DNA of 64,000 nucleotides, taken from the NCBI GenBank assembly GCA_030549335.1, contig CM060190.1, positions 69,578,118-69,642,117 of the forward strand, read 5' to 3'. Below the pieces are notes generated by a model. The model did not search any database. It saw only the letters and a program-made list of their open reading frames with translations, and had not been told where the DNA came from. This stretch comes from Pontederia crassipes. Taxonomy: Eukaryota > Streptophyta > Magnoliopsida > Commelinales > Pontederiaceae. Shown piece after piece: positions 46,108 to 58,398 of the stretch. The translations under genes and the position numbers were made by a program. Position 1 is the stretch's first letter; each line of letters starts with the position of its first letter.

Positions 46108-49100
46108 TTATCCTGCCCATATTCTGTCCAACCTGTCCAAGCTCTTCCTTCCTCTATCCAGCTGCTCCATGTTTTTTCTCGACCTTTCGATGCAATCTAC
46201 ACTTCTCCGGGACTTCTCCGTGTGTTCAAATGAGATCTTTAACTTGTCCAACTTATCCATGTTGCTCAGTCTCTGATCCTTGGATCTCGACTTATCTGTA
46301 CTATGCCTAGGCTTCTCTCTACGATCAGTGCTCTTTCTTGATGGTTGGAAACAATCAGTGCTCTTCCTCGACGGTTCGAATTGGTCCACGCTTTTCCTAT
46401 AATTGCCTCTCTGAGAAGGTGGTTTCTCAACTGTAGATACAAATTTCTTGAGGTGCTTAATATAATCTGGGAAAAGCTCCAGGTCACAGTGCTTTCCTCC
46501 TTTTATCCACAGTGGCTCATACTTTTCCTTGCACAACTCCCACAGTTGCTTGCCATGAGAACAATCCACAACTTCGTCTGATGTTCCCTGTAGGTGAAAA
46601 AACATGAATTCATGAACCAAAATGGCAGTTAAAGATTGAGACGACGACGACGACAACAACAACAAAGCCTTATCTCACTAGGTGGGGTCGGCTACATGAA
46701 TCATACGACGTCATATTCGTTGATTTATGTTCATAAGATTCGACAGAATTTTATGCTGGCTGTCGGGGCCTAACACAACCCTCCTCCATTATCCGGGCTT
46801 GGGACCGGCTATAAAATATAGACGGAGTTGCAGTTAAAGATTGAGAACAAGGAAAAAATCTTTTTGATAGCCTTGTACAAGAGTTTGCCAAGACTGACAG
46901 AGCACGTTATGCTTTTAGAACAACAATTTAAGCATCAACTCCACATACTACTACTAGTTCATGGATTGTCACGAAAGTCCAATAGGTCTGCTCTGGATCC
47001 ATATCATAGTAAAAATCATCTACTGTACGATTTAATAAAACAATTCAGCATAACAAGATTAGGCCTTGCCACAGCAAGCAAGGGCAAAACCATGTTACTC
47101 GAAAGATTATCAGCAAAGATTAACTAACCAACTTTTCAATTTGTAACAATGTAATAAATTATTTATCTTTTTCTATTAGTTAAAGACACATACTATTTCC
47201 AAGTTAATATTTTCTTGTACACGAATTATTCAGAAGTAAGATATTCTAAAACCTAAGAATGGGGAACATGCCAAAGATGAACCAAGTAAGGATCTCTCTC
47301 TTCAAAACATGCTTCCAGAATGCCATTTTGATAATAACCTTCTTCAAATCTATATCACTTTAGTGTTAATGGATAGATGGTTGAAGATGCAAGTTGGATA
47401 AAATGTTTATACTTGTACATCCTCGCCAACAATACCTACCATTCAATGGCATCACATTTTCGTTTTGATAGAACTATTCTTCTCTATTAGCCAAAAAGAA
47501 TGGCATCATAAGTATATTAGGCTCTTTAAATTCTAACAGATTCCCTATAACAAATGTAGTATCAAACACGAGAGATCGGCAGAACATGTATACATATTTG
47601 TTTGCTCCTATGTTTTATAGCCGGTCCCAAGCCCGGATAAAGGATGAGGGTTGTGTTAGGCCCCGACAGTCAGCGTAAAACCCTGTCGAATCTTATGAAC
47701 ATGGATCAACGAATATATTGTGTTAATGCTAGGTCGTTACCCGTAAGTAACGCGCTGTACAGCTCGGGTACAGTGATAAGAGAGCAAGAGCCGCTGCATC
47801 CTCGCCTGAATGCAGTGTTAAATGAGCAAGGGCTACCGCACTCTAATTGACGAAGGCGGTTAAAGAAGCTAGTTTATGAGACTAAGATCAGATTAGGTTC
47901 TTGAAACATTGGGACGTTGAATGGGAAGCGCCTCGAGGCGGCACAAGTAATGGACCGGCGTAAGATTAGTATCTTACGCTTGCAAGAAATTAGATGGGTA
48001 AGAGAGGGAAGTAAAGAGATTAGGTTAAATGGTTCCAAACTTTGGTACACAGGTAAGGTAAAGGGAAGGAATGGTGTTGATATTATCGCGGATATAGAAT
48101 GGAGGAAGAATGTTGTGGAAGTTAAAAGGATGGAGGATCGAATCATATTCGTAAAAGTAATTGTTGGAAAGGAGACTATGAACATTATTAGTGCATATGC
48201 ACCCCAAGTAGGAGCAGAATCACATCTCAAGGAGAAGTTTTGGACAGATATGGAGAGTTTGATTGAAAGTATACCAACAACCGAGAAAGTTTATATTGGG
48301 GGAGACCTTAATGGACATGTTGGTAAAGAGGCAGGACCACATACAAGGGTTCATGGTGATTTTGGTTTTGGGGAGTTGAATGAGGAAGGACAAACTATTA
48401 TTGATTTTTCTTTAGCATACGACCTTAAGATTATCAACACTTGTTTTAGGAAGAGAGAGGAACATTTAATCACATACAAAAGTGGAACTCATAGGTCTCA
48501 AATCGATTTTTTCTTGACAAGAAATACTGATAAAATACGCTGTACTAATTGCAAAGTAATTCTTGGACATGGGGTGACTACACAACATAGATTGTTAGTT
48601 CTTGATATGCAAATGAAATGTATAAAACCAAAATCTCGAATAGTTTTTTATCGAAAGATCAAGTGGTGGCAGTTAAAGGGGGAGAAGCGAGAGACTTTTA
48701 GAAGTAAGTTATTAGAGAAAAGTGTGTGGGAATTAGAAGGAGATGCAATCATCATGTGGGAGAATGTGGCAAAAAAGGTTGAAATGGTTGCTAAAGCCAT
48801 TTTAGGAGAATCAAAAGGTTTTAGACCACGAGATAAGGAGACTTGGTGGTGGAATGAGGAGGTCCAAGAAAAGGTGTGTAATAAGAAGAATTGTTTCAAG
48901 GCGATACACTTGGACAATAGTTCTGACAATTAGAAAAAGTATCGTTTGGCGAAAAGGGAGGCTAAGAAGACAGTTAGCGATGCTCGTGCTAAAGCATATG
49001 AGGGGTTTTATAAGGAGTTAGGGACAAAGACTGGTGAACAAAGGATTTACAAGATTGCAAGGAATAAAGAGGAGTCGAGAGATTTGGATCAAGTAAGATG

Positions 49101-51505
49101 CATAAAAAATGAAGTTGGCAAGGTTTTAATTACTGAAGGAGATATTAAGAACAGATGGGAAGAGTATTTCTATAAGCTATTTAATGATGGATGTGAAGGT
49201 TCCTGTTGTGATTTGGAGGACTTGACAGTTAGCGAATGTGAGCTTAATAGGTCATTTTATCGTAGAATTAGAGTCTTGGAGGTTAGCGAAGCTCTTAAGA
49301 AAATGGAGAATGGTAAAGTCGTTGGACCGGATGGTATACCGATTGAAGTTTGGAAATGTTTAGGAGAAAAATGTGTGTTGTGATTATGTAAACTATTTAA
49401 TGAGATTTTACGGTCGAAAAAGATGCCTGATGATTAGAGATTAAGTACATTAGTTCCTATTTATAAAAATAAAGGGGATATTCAGAATTGTGCAAATTAT
49501 AGAGGGATTAAACTTATGAGTCACACAATGAAATTATGGGAAAAAGTGATTGAGCATATATTGAGAATGAAGACTAGTATTTCTGAGAGACAATTTGGGT
49601 TCATGCCAGGAAGATCCACTACAGAGGCAATTTATTTACTAAAAGAGATGATGGAGAAGTATCGAAGTAGGAGAAGAGACTTACATATGGCTTTCATTGA
49701 CTTAGAGAAGGCGTATGATCGGGTACCAAGAGATGTACTTTGGAAAGCCTTGCAAAAGAAGAGGATGAGTGTTGCCTACATTAAGGTAATACAAGATATG
49801 TACGATGGGTCATTGACTATGGTTAGGACACCCGGAGGTGAGACAAATGAATTTCCTATAGGAATTGGCCTACATCAAGGATCAGCTTTAAGCCCGTATC
49901 TATTTAACTTAGTTATCGATGCTATAACCGAGAGTATCACAGAGGAGGTATCTAAGTGCATGCTATTTGCGGATGATATAGTACTTTTAGCGGATTCAAG
50001 AGAAGAGATTAATACAAAATTGGAAATATGGAGAAATACGTTGGAGTCAAAGGGTTTTCGTTTAAGTAGGAATAAAACAGAATATATGAACAATTTCACA
50101 AATAAACAACTTAGAGAGGATTTGGAAGTTAGGTTAGGGGAGGATATAATTCCTCAAGTGACAAAGTTTAAATATTTAGGATCAATTGTAAGACAAGATG
50201 GGGAGATTGATGACGATGTTAATCATAGAATTCAAGCTGGTTAGTGTAAGTGGAAGAAAGCCACTGGAGTTCTTTGTGATAAAAAAGTACCCAATAAAGT
50301 TAAAGGAAAATTCTATCGTATTGCTATAAGACCGGCAGTGTTATATGGTAGTGAATGTTGGACTACGAAGGGACAACATGAACGTAAAGTGTGGGTAGTC
50401 GAAATGAGGATGTTGAGATGGATGTGTGGTCATACAAGATTAGATAAGATTAGGAATGAACATATACGTGAACGAGTCGGAGTGGCTCCTATTTGGTGAG
50501 AAAATGGTAGAGAATCGTTTGAGATGGTTTGGTCATGTTCAGAGAAGACCATTAGATGCGCCAGTAAGAAGAGTAAATCAAATAATCTGGAGTCCGATTA
50601 AAAGAGGGAAAAGGGAGGCCAAGGCGGACACTTGGTGAACTAATAGAGCAAGATCTATTGGTGAATAATATACCGAAAGGTTTGGTTACTAATAGAGCGG
50701 AATGGCGTCGTATGATCCATGTAGCCGACCCCACCTAGTGGGATAAGGCTTTGTTGTTGTTGTATATCATAAGCCGTATGCAACTGAAAGCTTTTGTAGC
50801 ACAAGATACAAGAAGACCCTGAAAAGCTAGAAGTTGACACTTGTAACTTACATGAATTATTAGCACAGGGCATTCAACCAATGGGATCTTGTCAATATTC
50901 TGCAGACAAATAATTGAAAACATCAACAATGTGGCATCAGAGTGGTCACAAGTAAAAGTTATCAACTAAAAGAAATAGTACTTTGTCAGACAAAAAATGG
51001 AAAAAGAATGATGCAAAATGAAGTATTCACCTTGTATATGTCAAACCAATATGTGCGCTTTACAGGATACATTACTCTCAAACCTGACAATATAGGACTA
51101 TGCAAAACAACAGCTCGCAAGCAAGGTAGCCGAGTAGCCAAATCAACGGTTGGTCCACTTCCAACAGATTGTCCATAGAGGATAATCTCTTCCTCCTTAG
51201 CACCAAAATTCTCTATCAGGCACTTATAAGCAGCCTCTATATCAGCAAATGTGTTGTGCTCAGATGGCTGCAGAGAAAGGACAAACAATAGACGTTTAAT
51301 TTCAGCAGCTGTCATCGCATATTTTTGAGGGGGAAGGATGTTTACCATCACATATTACAGAATATATTTTGAGCCAAAATCTTTATATAGAACAATAGAA
51401 ACAAACCTTTCCAGTTGACCGACCATATCCAGAATAATCGTACCTGCATTAATATGAGACTTTAAGTCATTAAATAACATGGAAGAATGAGCACAGAACC
51501 GACAA

Positions 51506-51539
<34 letters not shown>

Positions 51540-53547
51540 CCAACATAAGCTACTTAACTGTACTATAAATATCTGTGTTAAAGCAAGATCTACCATGTGG
51601 CAAAATCTTATAAACCTACCAAATTTTAAAAACTCATGAGTTTTTCATTGGTCAATAGCTTTGCTTTCTGAACAATACATCATGTTGTATTCACAGCAAA
51701 TTTAAAGGATCAAATAGTGTCTACATATAAATGATGTCTTAGAAGTCAGATCTGGCATATCACAAACATCTGCGTCTACTCTAGGAAATAGTTTGAAACA
51801 GAATTTCTGCAAGAAAAAAATATGAATTTAAGACAGAAATCTAAAGGAATTCATGAAGGCATAAGCTCAATACAAAGTAACACGAGATGTCATTAATTCC
51901 TTATTTTGAGTTCCATTACTAAATATGTCATACTTTCAGCTTACTGTTGTTGCCTTACAGGAATCAGATGCTTAAAAAGCAAAGACACGAAAGTATCAGG
52001 TCTAATGCCAGTTATCCAATTGTCATAATGAGGAAACTTATGCCAATCACGATAAGTTATCATAATGCCTTGGGAATTCCACTAAAAATGGATCAACTAA
52101 CACAAGGCACTCTCATCTGATAATCATCAATATTTATGTTATTGAGCTCAAAAATTAAAGGAAATTCACGAAACGAAATGGACATCTATCCATTTGAACT
52201 ATGAATTCAAATTCTTATTTTTTTTCAGTTGAAACTTTCAGTCCAAACTCAGTAGGCAATGAACCAGTCAATACAGTCCCCTGAGACATATCCCAAACAA
52301 TAAAAAAGACCAACAAAACATGCCTTGAACCAGTCAATAAGAATCACGCTTTCACAGAAGGACTAAAATGCGCTTTGCAAGAATTCCAGAGCCCAAGCAT
52401 TCTTTCACCTTGAAACAAGACCGTTTGTTTCACATTTCTTATAAAGCAAAGAATGGACAAGAAGAGAATAAAGAAAATTTACAGATTTAGAACTAACCTC
52501 GAAGAGCCCTTTTTTTAATTTTTTGAAATCATATATAGTGAACTCGTCTTACTTCAACTTGCAGAGTTACAATTGAAGGGAAAAGAGAGAAACATCTTTC
52601 CTAGTTTGCACTTTACAGCCAGTCATTTATGCCTCTTATCTGGTAGAAAAGGAAACTGAGAAGAAAGTACATATTTTGCTGTTAAATTACAAGCCTCCTG
52701 TAAGTTGGTGACTGATTGAAAAGTGAAATTTCAAATTGGTGTGACCTAATCGAACTTCAGCAAATCAATCTGATCTCAAATTCAATCTAAAGTAACTTTT
52801 TCTTCATCATCCTCTTCTCCTGTATCTTTCCATTTTTCCCAATGTTGCAATCCATCCAATCTAATAAACAAAACCTATATTATTTCTCGTTCAAAAACCA
52901 AATTCCTCTCCAAATCACTACAAACACATCCAAAGTTTTTTAATTTATTGTGGACTCAAAATCTAGTCCATCGTTCGCAATCTCATCTCATATCCATCGC
53001 ATCTTTATTTTAGCTCTCAAAATCAAACTTTTTATCCCAAAATCATCTCAAAAGAATTCAAAATGGACGAACTGTACTGCTCGATATAAAATACTGCACT
53101 TCAAAATTATCTCAAATCGAACAAAAACCAAAGTCTACTGCAAGAAACCAGTTCAAAAATCCAACCTTTCCATTCCAAAACTGAGTAAAAAGGACAAGAG
53201 AAATGAAAGAAATCAGTAGAGGGACGGGAAATGGATCGAACGTACCCGAGGAGGTTGACGCGCAGGTGGATGCTGAGTTCGAGAAAGAGCTCGTACATCT
53301 GGCCGAGGTCTGCGGCGTTGCCGTGAGAGTAGAGCAGCGTGGATACGGCCATGGGGTTGCGCACGTAGACGGCGACGATCTCGTTCCCCCGGCGCGTCGG
53401 CAGCCGCAACACTTCCACGTTCTCCCGGTTCGGGAAACGGCTGAGCGTCACCAGCCCACTCCCTGGCTCCTCCAACACCTCGTACGACGGCGGCGTCGGG
53501 GGAAAGAAGGCCAATTTCGCCGCCACCGACGACGTGACCCCTCCCAT
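46108..53547 (-). CDS. ABHD17-like alpha/beta hydrolase (serine hydrolase), 5 exons
   Basis: Exons on the minus strand: 53547-53246, 51443-51407, 51267-51031, 50899-50852, 46587-46108; all GT-AG, phases fit, 367 residues. The family includes depalmitoylating enzymes of membrane proteins. Visible features: N-terminal MGGVTSS with a glycine-2 that could be myristoylated and [19 protein letters not shown] (74-83) near the oxyanion hole; [12 protein letters not shown]; nucleophile GQSVGSG with Ser147; Asp212 in GTSDEVVD; His241 in KGGKHCDLE. The C-terminus (after about 270) is a Ser/Lys/Arg-rich tail with repeated SRKSTD-like units, usual in plant members. Intron 4 (46588-50851) holds a LINE and a LINE-derived insertion in opposite orientation. 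Substrate unknown. Confidence 0.93.
46625..46846 (-). mobile_element. LINE-derived short insertion, copy 3, full-length form
   Basis: The 188-bp body (46642-46829) has a 17-bp duplication GCAGTTAAAGATTGAGA at 46625-46641 and 46830-46846. In minus orientation it starts like the LINE (TTTTATAGCCGGTCCC, AGGCCCCGACAG, GTCGAATCTTATGAAC, ATCAACGAAT). It passes directly to the LINE 3' end (GACGTCGTATGATTC, AGCCGACCCCACCTAGTG, AAGGCTTTGTTGTTG), with a tail that also contains GTC repeats. It lies in intron 4 of the ABHD17-like gene, about 50 bp from the acceptor of exon 5. Confidence 0.9.
47604..50762 (+). mobile_element. RTE-clade LINE, nearly full length, inactivated
   Basis: A non-LTR retrotransposon about 3.16 kb long, ending in (TTG)n as plant RTE elements do, without poly(A). 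The 5' leader (TTTTATAGCCGGTCCCAAGC) matches the start of the 188-bp derivative at 46.6 kb, which helps to place the start. It encodes an apurinic-type endonuclease followed by reverse transcriptase. It lies antisense to the host gene within intron 4. No clear target duplication was found around it. Confidence 0.9.
47851..50640 (+). pseudogene. RTE LINE polyprotein (endonuclease + reverse transcriptase) with stops
   Basis: The single reading frame runs from about 47851 with endonuclease motifs [35 protein letters not shown] and SQIDFFLTR (to about 48530). RT motifs follow: [53 protein letters not shown], the catalytic FADDIVLL (about 49966-49990), and the C-terminal YGSECWTTK and RWFGHVQRR. 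Stops at 47902, 48931, 49381, 49435 and 50242 each fall where related proteins have tryptophan. A frameshift near 50490 precedes the last 50 codons. Confidence 0.9.
51510..51540. repeat. TA microsatellite in ABHD17-like intron 1
   Basis: An AT dinucleotide run about 70 bp upstream (in gene orientation) of exon 2. Confidence 0.85.
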
Positions 53548-55882
53548 CTCTCGGCCTCCTCCACGACCGGCACCAGTAAAAATGTCTCCTTTTTCTTCTT
53601 TGGCTTGCTCCTTATTCTTACTCTACTATGACTTTGAGTAGGGAAGGATGCAAGGCTTTGAAATATTTAACTTTTTAACTAATTTTTTTTCTTTATTTTA
53701 TGTGGAGAGAGAAGGAGAGAAAAATATAAAAGTTAGTAGGCGTGATGATGAAAATATTAAAATATGTAGATTTTATCAAAAGAGCAGGAATAAGAAGCAT
53801 ATGTTTCATCATTTACTTTAGGATCTCAATATTTTTGTATAACTTATGTGTTTGATTGATAAATTAATCAAGAAATTTACTTAATATGCAGTCTTAAATG
53901 GAAAAGGGAGCATTAGAACTGATAAAGTGTTGCTTGGAAAAGGAAAAAAAATGCTCTTAGACTAATTGGGAAAAGAAGATTAAATATTAAATCTTGGATT
54001 TTTTTTATTTCTTAATGTAAAATGGGGGAAAGAAAAGTTGATAAGGATGAGGAGACTTTGGTGCAGGAGAGGAGAAGAAAATGTATAGAGCTGATGTTTA
54101 AATTCTATTTGGCACCTACCACCCACCATCACACCAAGTCATAGTCCTACTACTATTCCTAGTGGGGATTGGAGGAGGGGAAAAAATAAAAATTTTGAAT
54201 ATTACTAAAAAAAGAAGGGCTAAACTTAGAACACATTTTGTGATGAGTGTGTGTTTGGGTGAAACAATATTTTAATATTAGATTTGACATAGGGATATGG
54301 GAGTTTTATGTGGAAATTATTAAATTGTCAAGTAAGACTCCAATGGAAATAATTTAGTTAGAAATGGATGAGCTCCATTAATGAAAATGGATAGTTTTGA
54401 CCTGAGACTATCAGCACTCTATCATTAATTAATTAACTAAATTAGTTAAATCATTCATTATCTATGTAATAGAAGCAACAAAGTAAGTGAGCTTATACTG
54501 CACTTTACTTTGGGGGTTGTAAAATCAATTAAATTAACCTTATTGTAAAATAAAATGTAATAAAAAATATAAATTGCAATTGGTCTTGAGGAAATAAAAT
54601 AATTAAATATATAGTCAGTGTACTAATACCTATATATATATATGTAGTCTTGAAAAAAATATATAATAAACTAAATATTTCAATCATCAAAAGGTAAAGA
54701 AAAACCACTGGATGAGGTTTGCGGATCCCACGGCATTCTACTTTGGATCGCCACCACGTGCATTGCCTCCTCTTTTCCCTTCTTCCTCTCTCTTTTTTTT
54801 TCTCTCTCCGTCGTGCCAAAAGCTAAAATTCCATATGCTAGAAAATTAAAAAAAATGAGGAACATTTTTTTAGAAAAAGAGTTTTTTTTTGTGATGTTGA
54901 AATACTATGTGCAATTATTAGGAATTAAATGTATGATTGGATTTTTTTATATTTGTTTTAGTATATTTTAAATTTTTGTTTCACGTTTTCCTGTGAGCGG
55001 AAATCAATTGCGATTAGGGGACAAGGAAAATTGGTGATCAAAGTTGAAATTCTAAAATATCGTTGAAAGAAAAATTAACCACTAATTATATCTCGGATTA
55101 AATTAGTTAATTGTGGACGTATCATAAGAAAAAGAATTATGGTCGGATGAGATTGACTTTGTCACTTCGATGTAGATAATTTAATCGCAGTATACAATTT
55201 TTGAAAGTATATGACGTTAAGAAAGCACAAATCTTATAATAATATCGGTTTAATGGGTCAGCCATGAGGTGTCCGTGTGAACTCGATGATTCAACCGCAC
55301 TCAACTCTAGTCTGAACATGGGTCGGATGCAGGTTTAAATTTTTTAATGATCCAAAAATTCAATTCTTTTTAATTTTATTTAATTTTCATTGTATATATC
55401 ATATAAAAATTTAAAATATATTAAAATAAGATATTTAAAATGTGAAAATAATATTTAAATACTTAATAAAATTTTTATGCTTTTTAAATAAATATTATAT
55501 GTCATTTTTTATATTAAATAATAAATAAAGTAAGAAAAAAGGGAAAACATGATGTTGGGATAATTTGACCATCCAACACGATTCAACTCGCTCAGATTAG
55601 GATGGATCGAGTCCAACTCTAAAGAAGTGTAATTAGATCCGATCAAAATTAGACATGTCAAATTGAATCCGAAGTAAGGTCGAATCAAACCGGAAGATCC
55701 ATAGAGAATTAATAGTTAAGCAAGATTGTAACCTTCTTTCTTAAAGAAAAAAATTATCAATTAATTAGTTCGAGTACAAATTATCGAAAAGGTCCGAAAT
55801 TAGCTAGTTCAATTATTAAGCTATTAATTATGTCAAAATGTTGAAATTAGTTTATGGTTCAATTTAATGAAAAATAATGTAG

Positions 55883-55885
<3 letters not shown>
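53548..55885. other. Intergenic region upstream of the ABHD17-like gene
   Basis: It should include the 5' UTR and promoter of the minus-strand gene in the first few hundred bases. The rest is AT-rich with short TA runs (about 54634-54642) and no recognisable gene or transposon ends; the open frame at 54529-54819 is basic low-complexity sequence. Confidence 0.4.

Positions 55886-55927
<42 letters not shown>
55886..55927. repeat. TA microsatellite at left edge of a Mutator-like element
   Basis: About 40 bp of uninterrupted TA. A second TA array lies at 56828-56872, so the element between them appears to sit within TA-rich target sequence. Confidence 0.9.
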
Positions 55928-55929
<2 letters not shown>

Positions 55930-56815
55930 GGGTGGTGGGGAGGGAATGGAGGGTGTGAAGTGGATCTACCACCGTTCAGATTTGATTGAATGGCTCACAA
56001 GATTACACATAAGATTTTGACGTCATCTCGTGAGTTATCGCGAGATTTTGGATGGCTCAAACCCTCTCTGCTTTTGTACTCTCCCCCTTTCTCTCTGACC
56101 TGCCCTTTTTGGAGGACGCCAGAGGGAGGCCACAACGGCGAGGCGATGTTGAGGAGACGACAGGGGTGAACGGCGCAATGATGAGGCGACGCTAAGGGCG
56201 AACGGTGAGGCCGACGACAATCTCTAGCAAGGCGACGACACTCTCTGGCCAATCTCTGTCTCCCTCTCTCGATCTTCGATGAGGCGAGGGTGAACGACGA
56301 GGCGACGATGAGGTAAAGGCGAGGGCGATCGGTCGTCGGCATTGCAACTCGATCACAAGGGTGAGGGCGATGACATTGCAACTCAATTGCGAGGCGACTG
56401 CAATCTCTGTCTCCCTCTCTCGATCTCCGACAAGGCAAGGGCAAGGGCGAGGCTGAACCACGACGTGAGGGCGATATATCACTGGTGCTGCAACTCAATC
56501 GGAGACGATGGCGGCAGCAACTCACGCTGCAACTTGATCTCCAGTGAGGCAAGGCACGCACAAGTCCGACGAGGCGATGTGCCAGTCTAGCAAGGCGATG
56601 CTCTAGTCCGGCGATCAGTGCTGAGAGCTCAGAAGAAGTTCGACGAGATGCAAGTCCGAATAGAGAGAGGGGAGAGGGAGATGAATAGTTATCTCGTGAG
56701 ATGAATCTCAATCATTGGATCACATTTTAATGGTATCTGATTAGATTTTTTTTTGAGCCGTCAGATATAATTTTAACGACGACAAATCTGCTTCAGAGGG
56801 TGCCTCCATTTTATC
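55928..56815. mobile_element. Probable non-autonomous Mutator-like element with GC-rich core
   Basis: The two ends form an imperfect long inverted repeat: left AATGGAGGGTG, CCGTTCAGAT and ATGGCTCA compare with the inverse of the right end AATGGAGGCACCC, ATCTGACGGCTCA over about 55 bp. TA arrays flank both sides, hiding any target duplication. The core (56040-56710) is GC-richer and repetitive (CAAGGCGA, GCGAGGCGA, TCTCTGTCTCCCTCTCTCGA twice), giving a 238-codon minus-strand open frame of arginine/serine-rich composition that I take as non-coding. Confidence 0.45.
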
Positions 56816-56824
56816 TTATCTTAT

Positions 56825-56873
<49 letters not shown>

Positions 56874-57659
56874 GTAGAGAGAGAGAGAGAATTTATGTCT
56901 GTTGAATTAAAGGCTCTTCCACTTGGGTGGGGTGGTCAACTGTGCGTGTGACCTATTGATAATTACGTTTGCAATTAGTTAATTAGTGTCCATCATTCCA
57001 GGGATGAGTTCCCATCAACTGATGGAAGTCTCTTTGGTACCATACAAAGTGCCCCTAAATTCTGCACTCTGCAGTCATATGTTGCCTATTTGGATCGAAT
57101 AGATCATTTTAGGCAGTTAATATAGTTTGTGCAGAACAATAAAAAAAAATGATAGAACTATTATTAAATCGATTTTAAATTTCGAAATCGGTCACTGTTA
57201 CAGAGGAAAAATTGATCTTAACCAATCCAAACACGCATAAAAAGGTTAGGATAACAATTCAATAGATATCTAAAAATTTTTGCTAACCCAATTTTTATAT
57301 TTTTATGGAATAAATTTATATATTTTTTTCAATAAACACAAATAACATAAAACGATGTGTTAATTCAATTTCATTATTCTTCTTTAAAACATGAATTACT
57401 GACCTAAGTCTTCCTTCTTTTTTTATTCATTCATTAACTCTATTTGTTCTTCTAACCAAACGCAAACAAAAGAAATATGAATAATAAATTATCTTGTTCA
57501 TATTCATGTTCATAAATTTGTTAATAATAATTATTATACCAAATTAGTAAAAATAATTTGGCCCTTGAAACAACAACAAAGTTTTTGCACATGTGATTCT
57601 GAGCTGAATTGTTTGGCTACTACCGCATTCCTAGTTTAAGTCATTACAAATCAAGTTTC
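56816..57659. other. Intergenic AT-rich region
   Basis: It includes the TA array at 56828-56872 and a short GA run. I see no gene or convincing element termini in the rest. Confidence 0.4.
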
Positions 57660-57662
57660 TAA

Positions 57663-57843
57663 GAGGATGTTTGAATCTTTTTATTAGTTTCAAAATATAA
57701 TTAATTATTCTTAAGAAGTTGCACCTAGGGTTAAAGAAATTCTTGCTAATTGTTTTTTGAGACCATCTTTGTCCCTCAATGTTCGACAATAATAAGCAGA
57801 ATAAAGCTGATTCTTTACTTTATTTTGGTATCCAAACGATTCC
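57663..57843. mobile_element. Tourist-like MITE, 181 bp
   Basis: Ends GAGGATGTTTGAATC and GTATCCAAACGATTCC are an imperfect inverted pair and TAA borders both (57660-57662 and 57844-57846). The size and composition fit a Tourist MITE. Confidence 0.6.
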
Positions 57844-57846
57844 TAA

Positions 57847-58398
57847 AGTATCTAAGATGGTGGAAATTTTCCTAAATTCCCCTATATGTTTAGTTTATTA
57901 ATTGCATTAAGTATTGCCCCCTTTTTTTAATACCGGATAATAATGGTTTACCTTATTTTTCTTATTGCAAAATGCACTTTCTATGTTCTAAAAAAATAAC
58001 GTGGCTAGGTAAATATAATTGACATTAACATTGCAGATTTAGGGATTCATTATATACTGTTTCCAAAAATTCCACCATAGAAAAATGTTGTCAAAATGAA
58101 TCAAGTACATAATTTTTGTTGTTGTTGTGTGGAAGATAATGAAACAGAAGGCAATTATGAATCATGAGGTTGGACACCTCCACAAGCTTTCTTTATCCAA
58201 ACCACAAACGCCACAACCATAGTCTCGAGGTAGATGGATTATGGCAATTAATGGAGGTCACCAACAAGGTTCAAGAATGACTCAATAATTAGCATCAAGA
58301 AAATGATCATCAATATGTACTTGTAAGAATTCTCATAATTCAAAATTTTAGTGAGATTTTGGATAATCTAAGAAGAAGTTGTGATCAAGAAGACGGCA
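57847..58398. other. Intergenic AT-rich region
   Basis: No gene, RNA gene or element termini recognised. Confidence 0.4.

Noticed and set aside
47585..50780. Candidate target duplication of the full LINE (TATACATAT versus TATATCATA)
   Set aside because: The match is imperfect and AT-rich, so it is not convincing; the LINE limits were set by comparison with the short derivatives instead.
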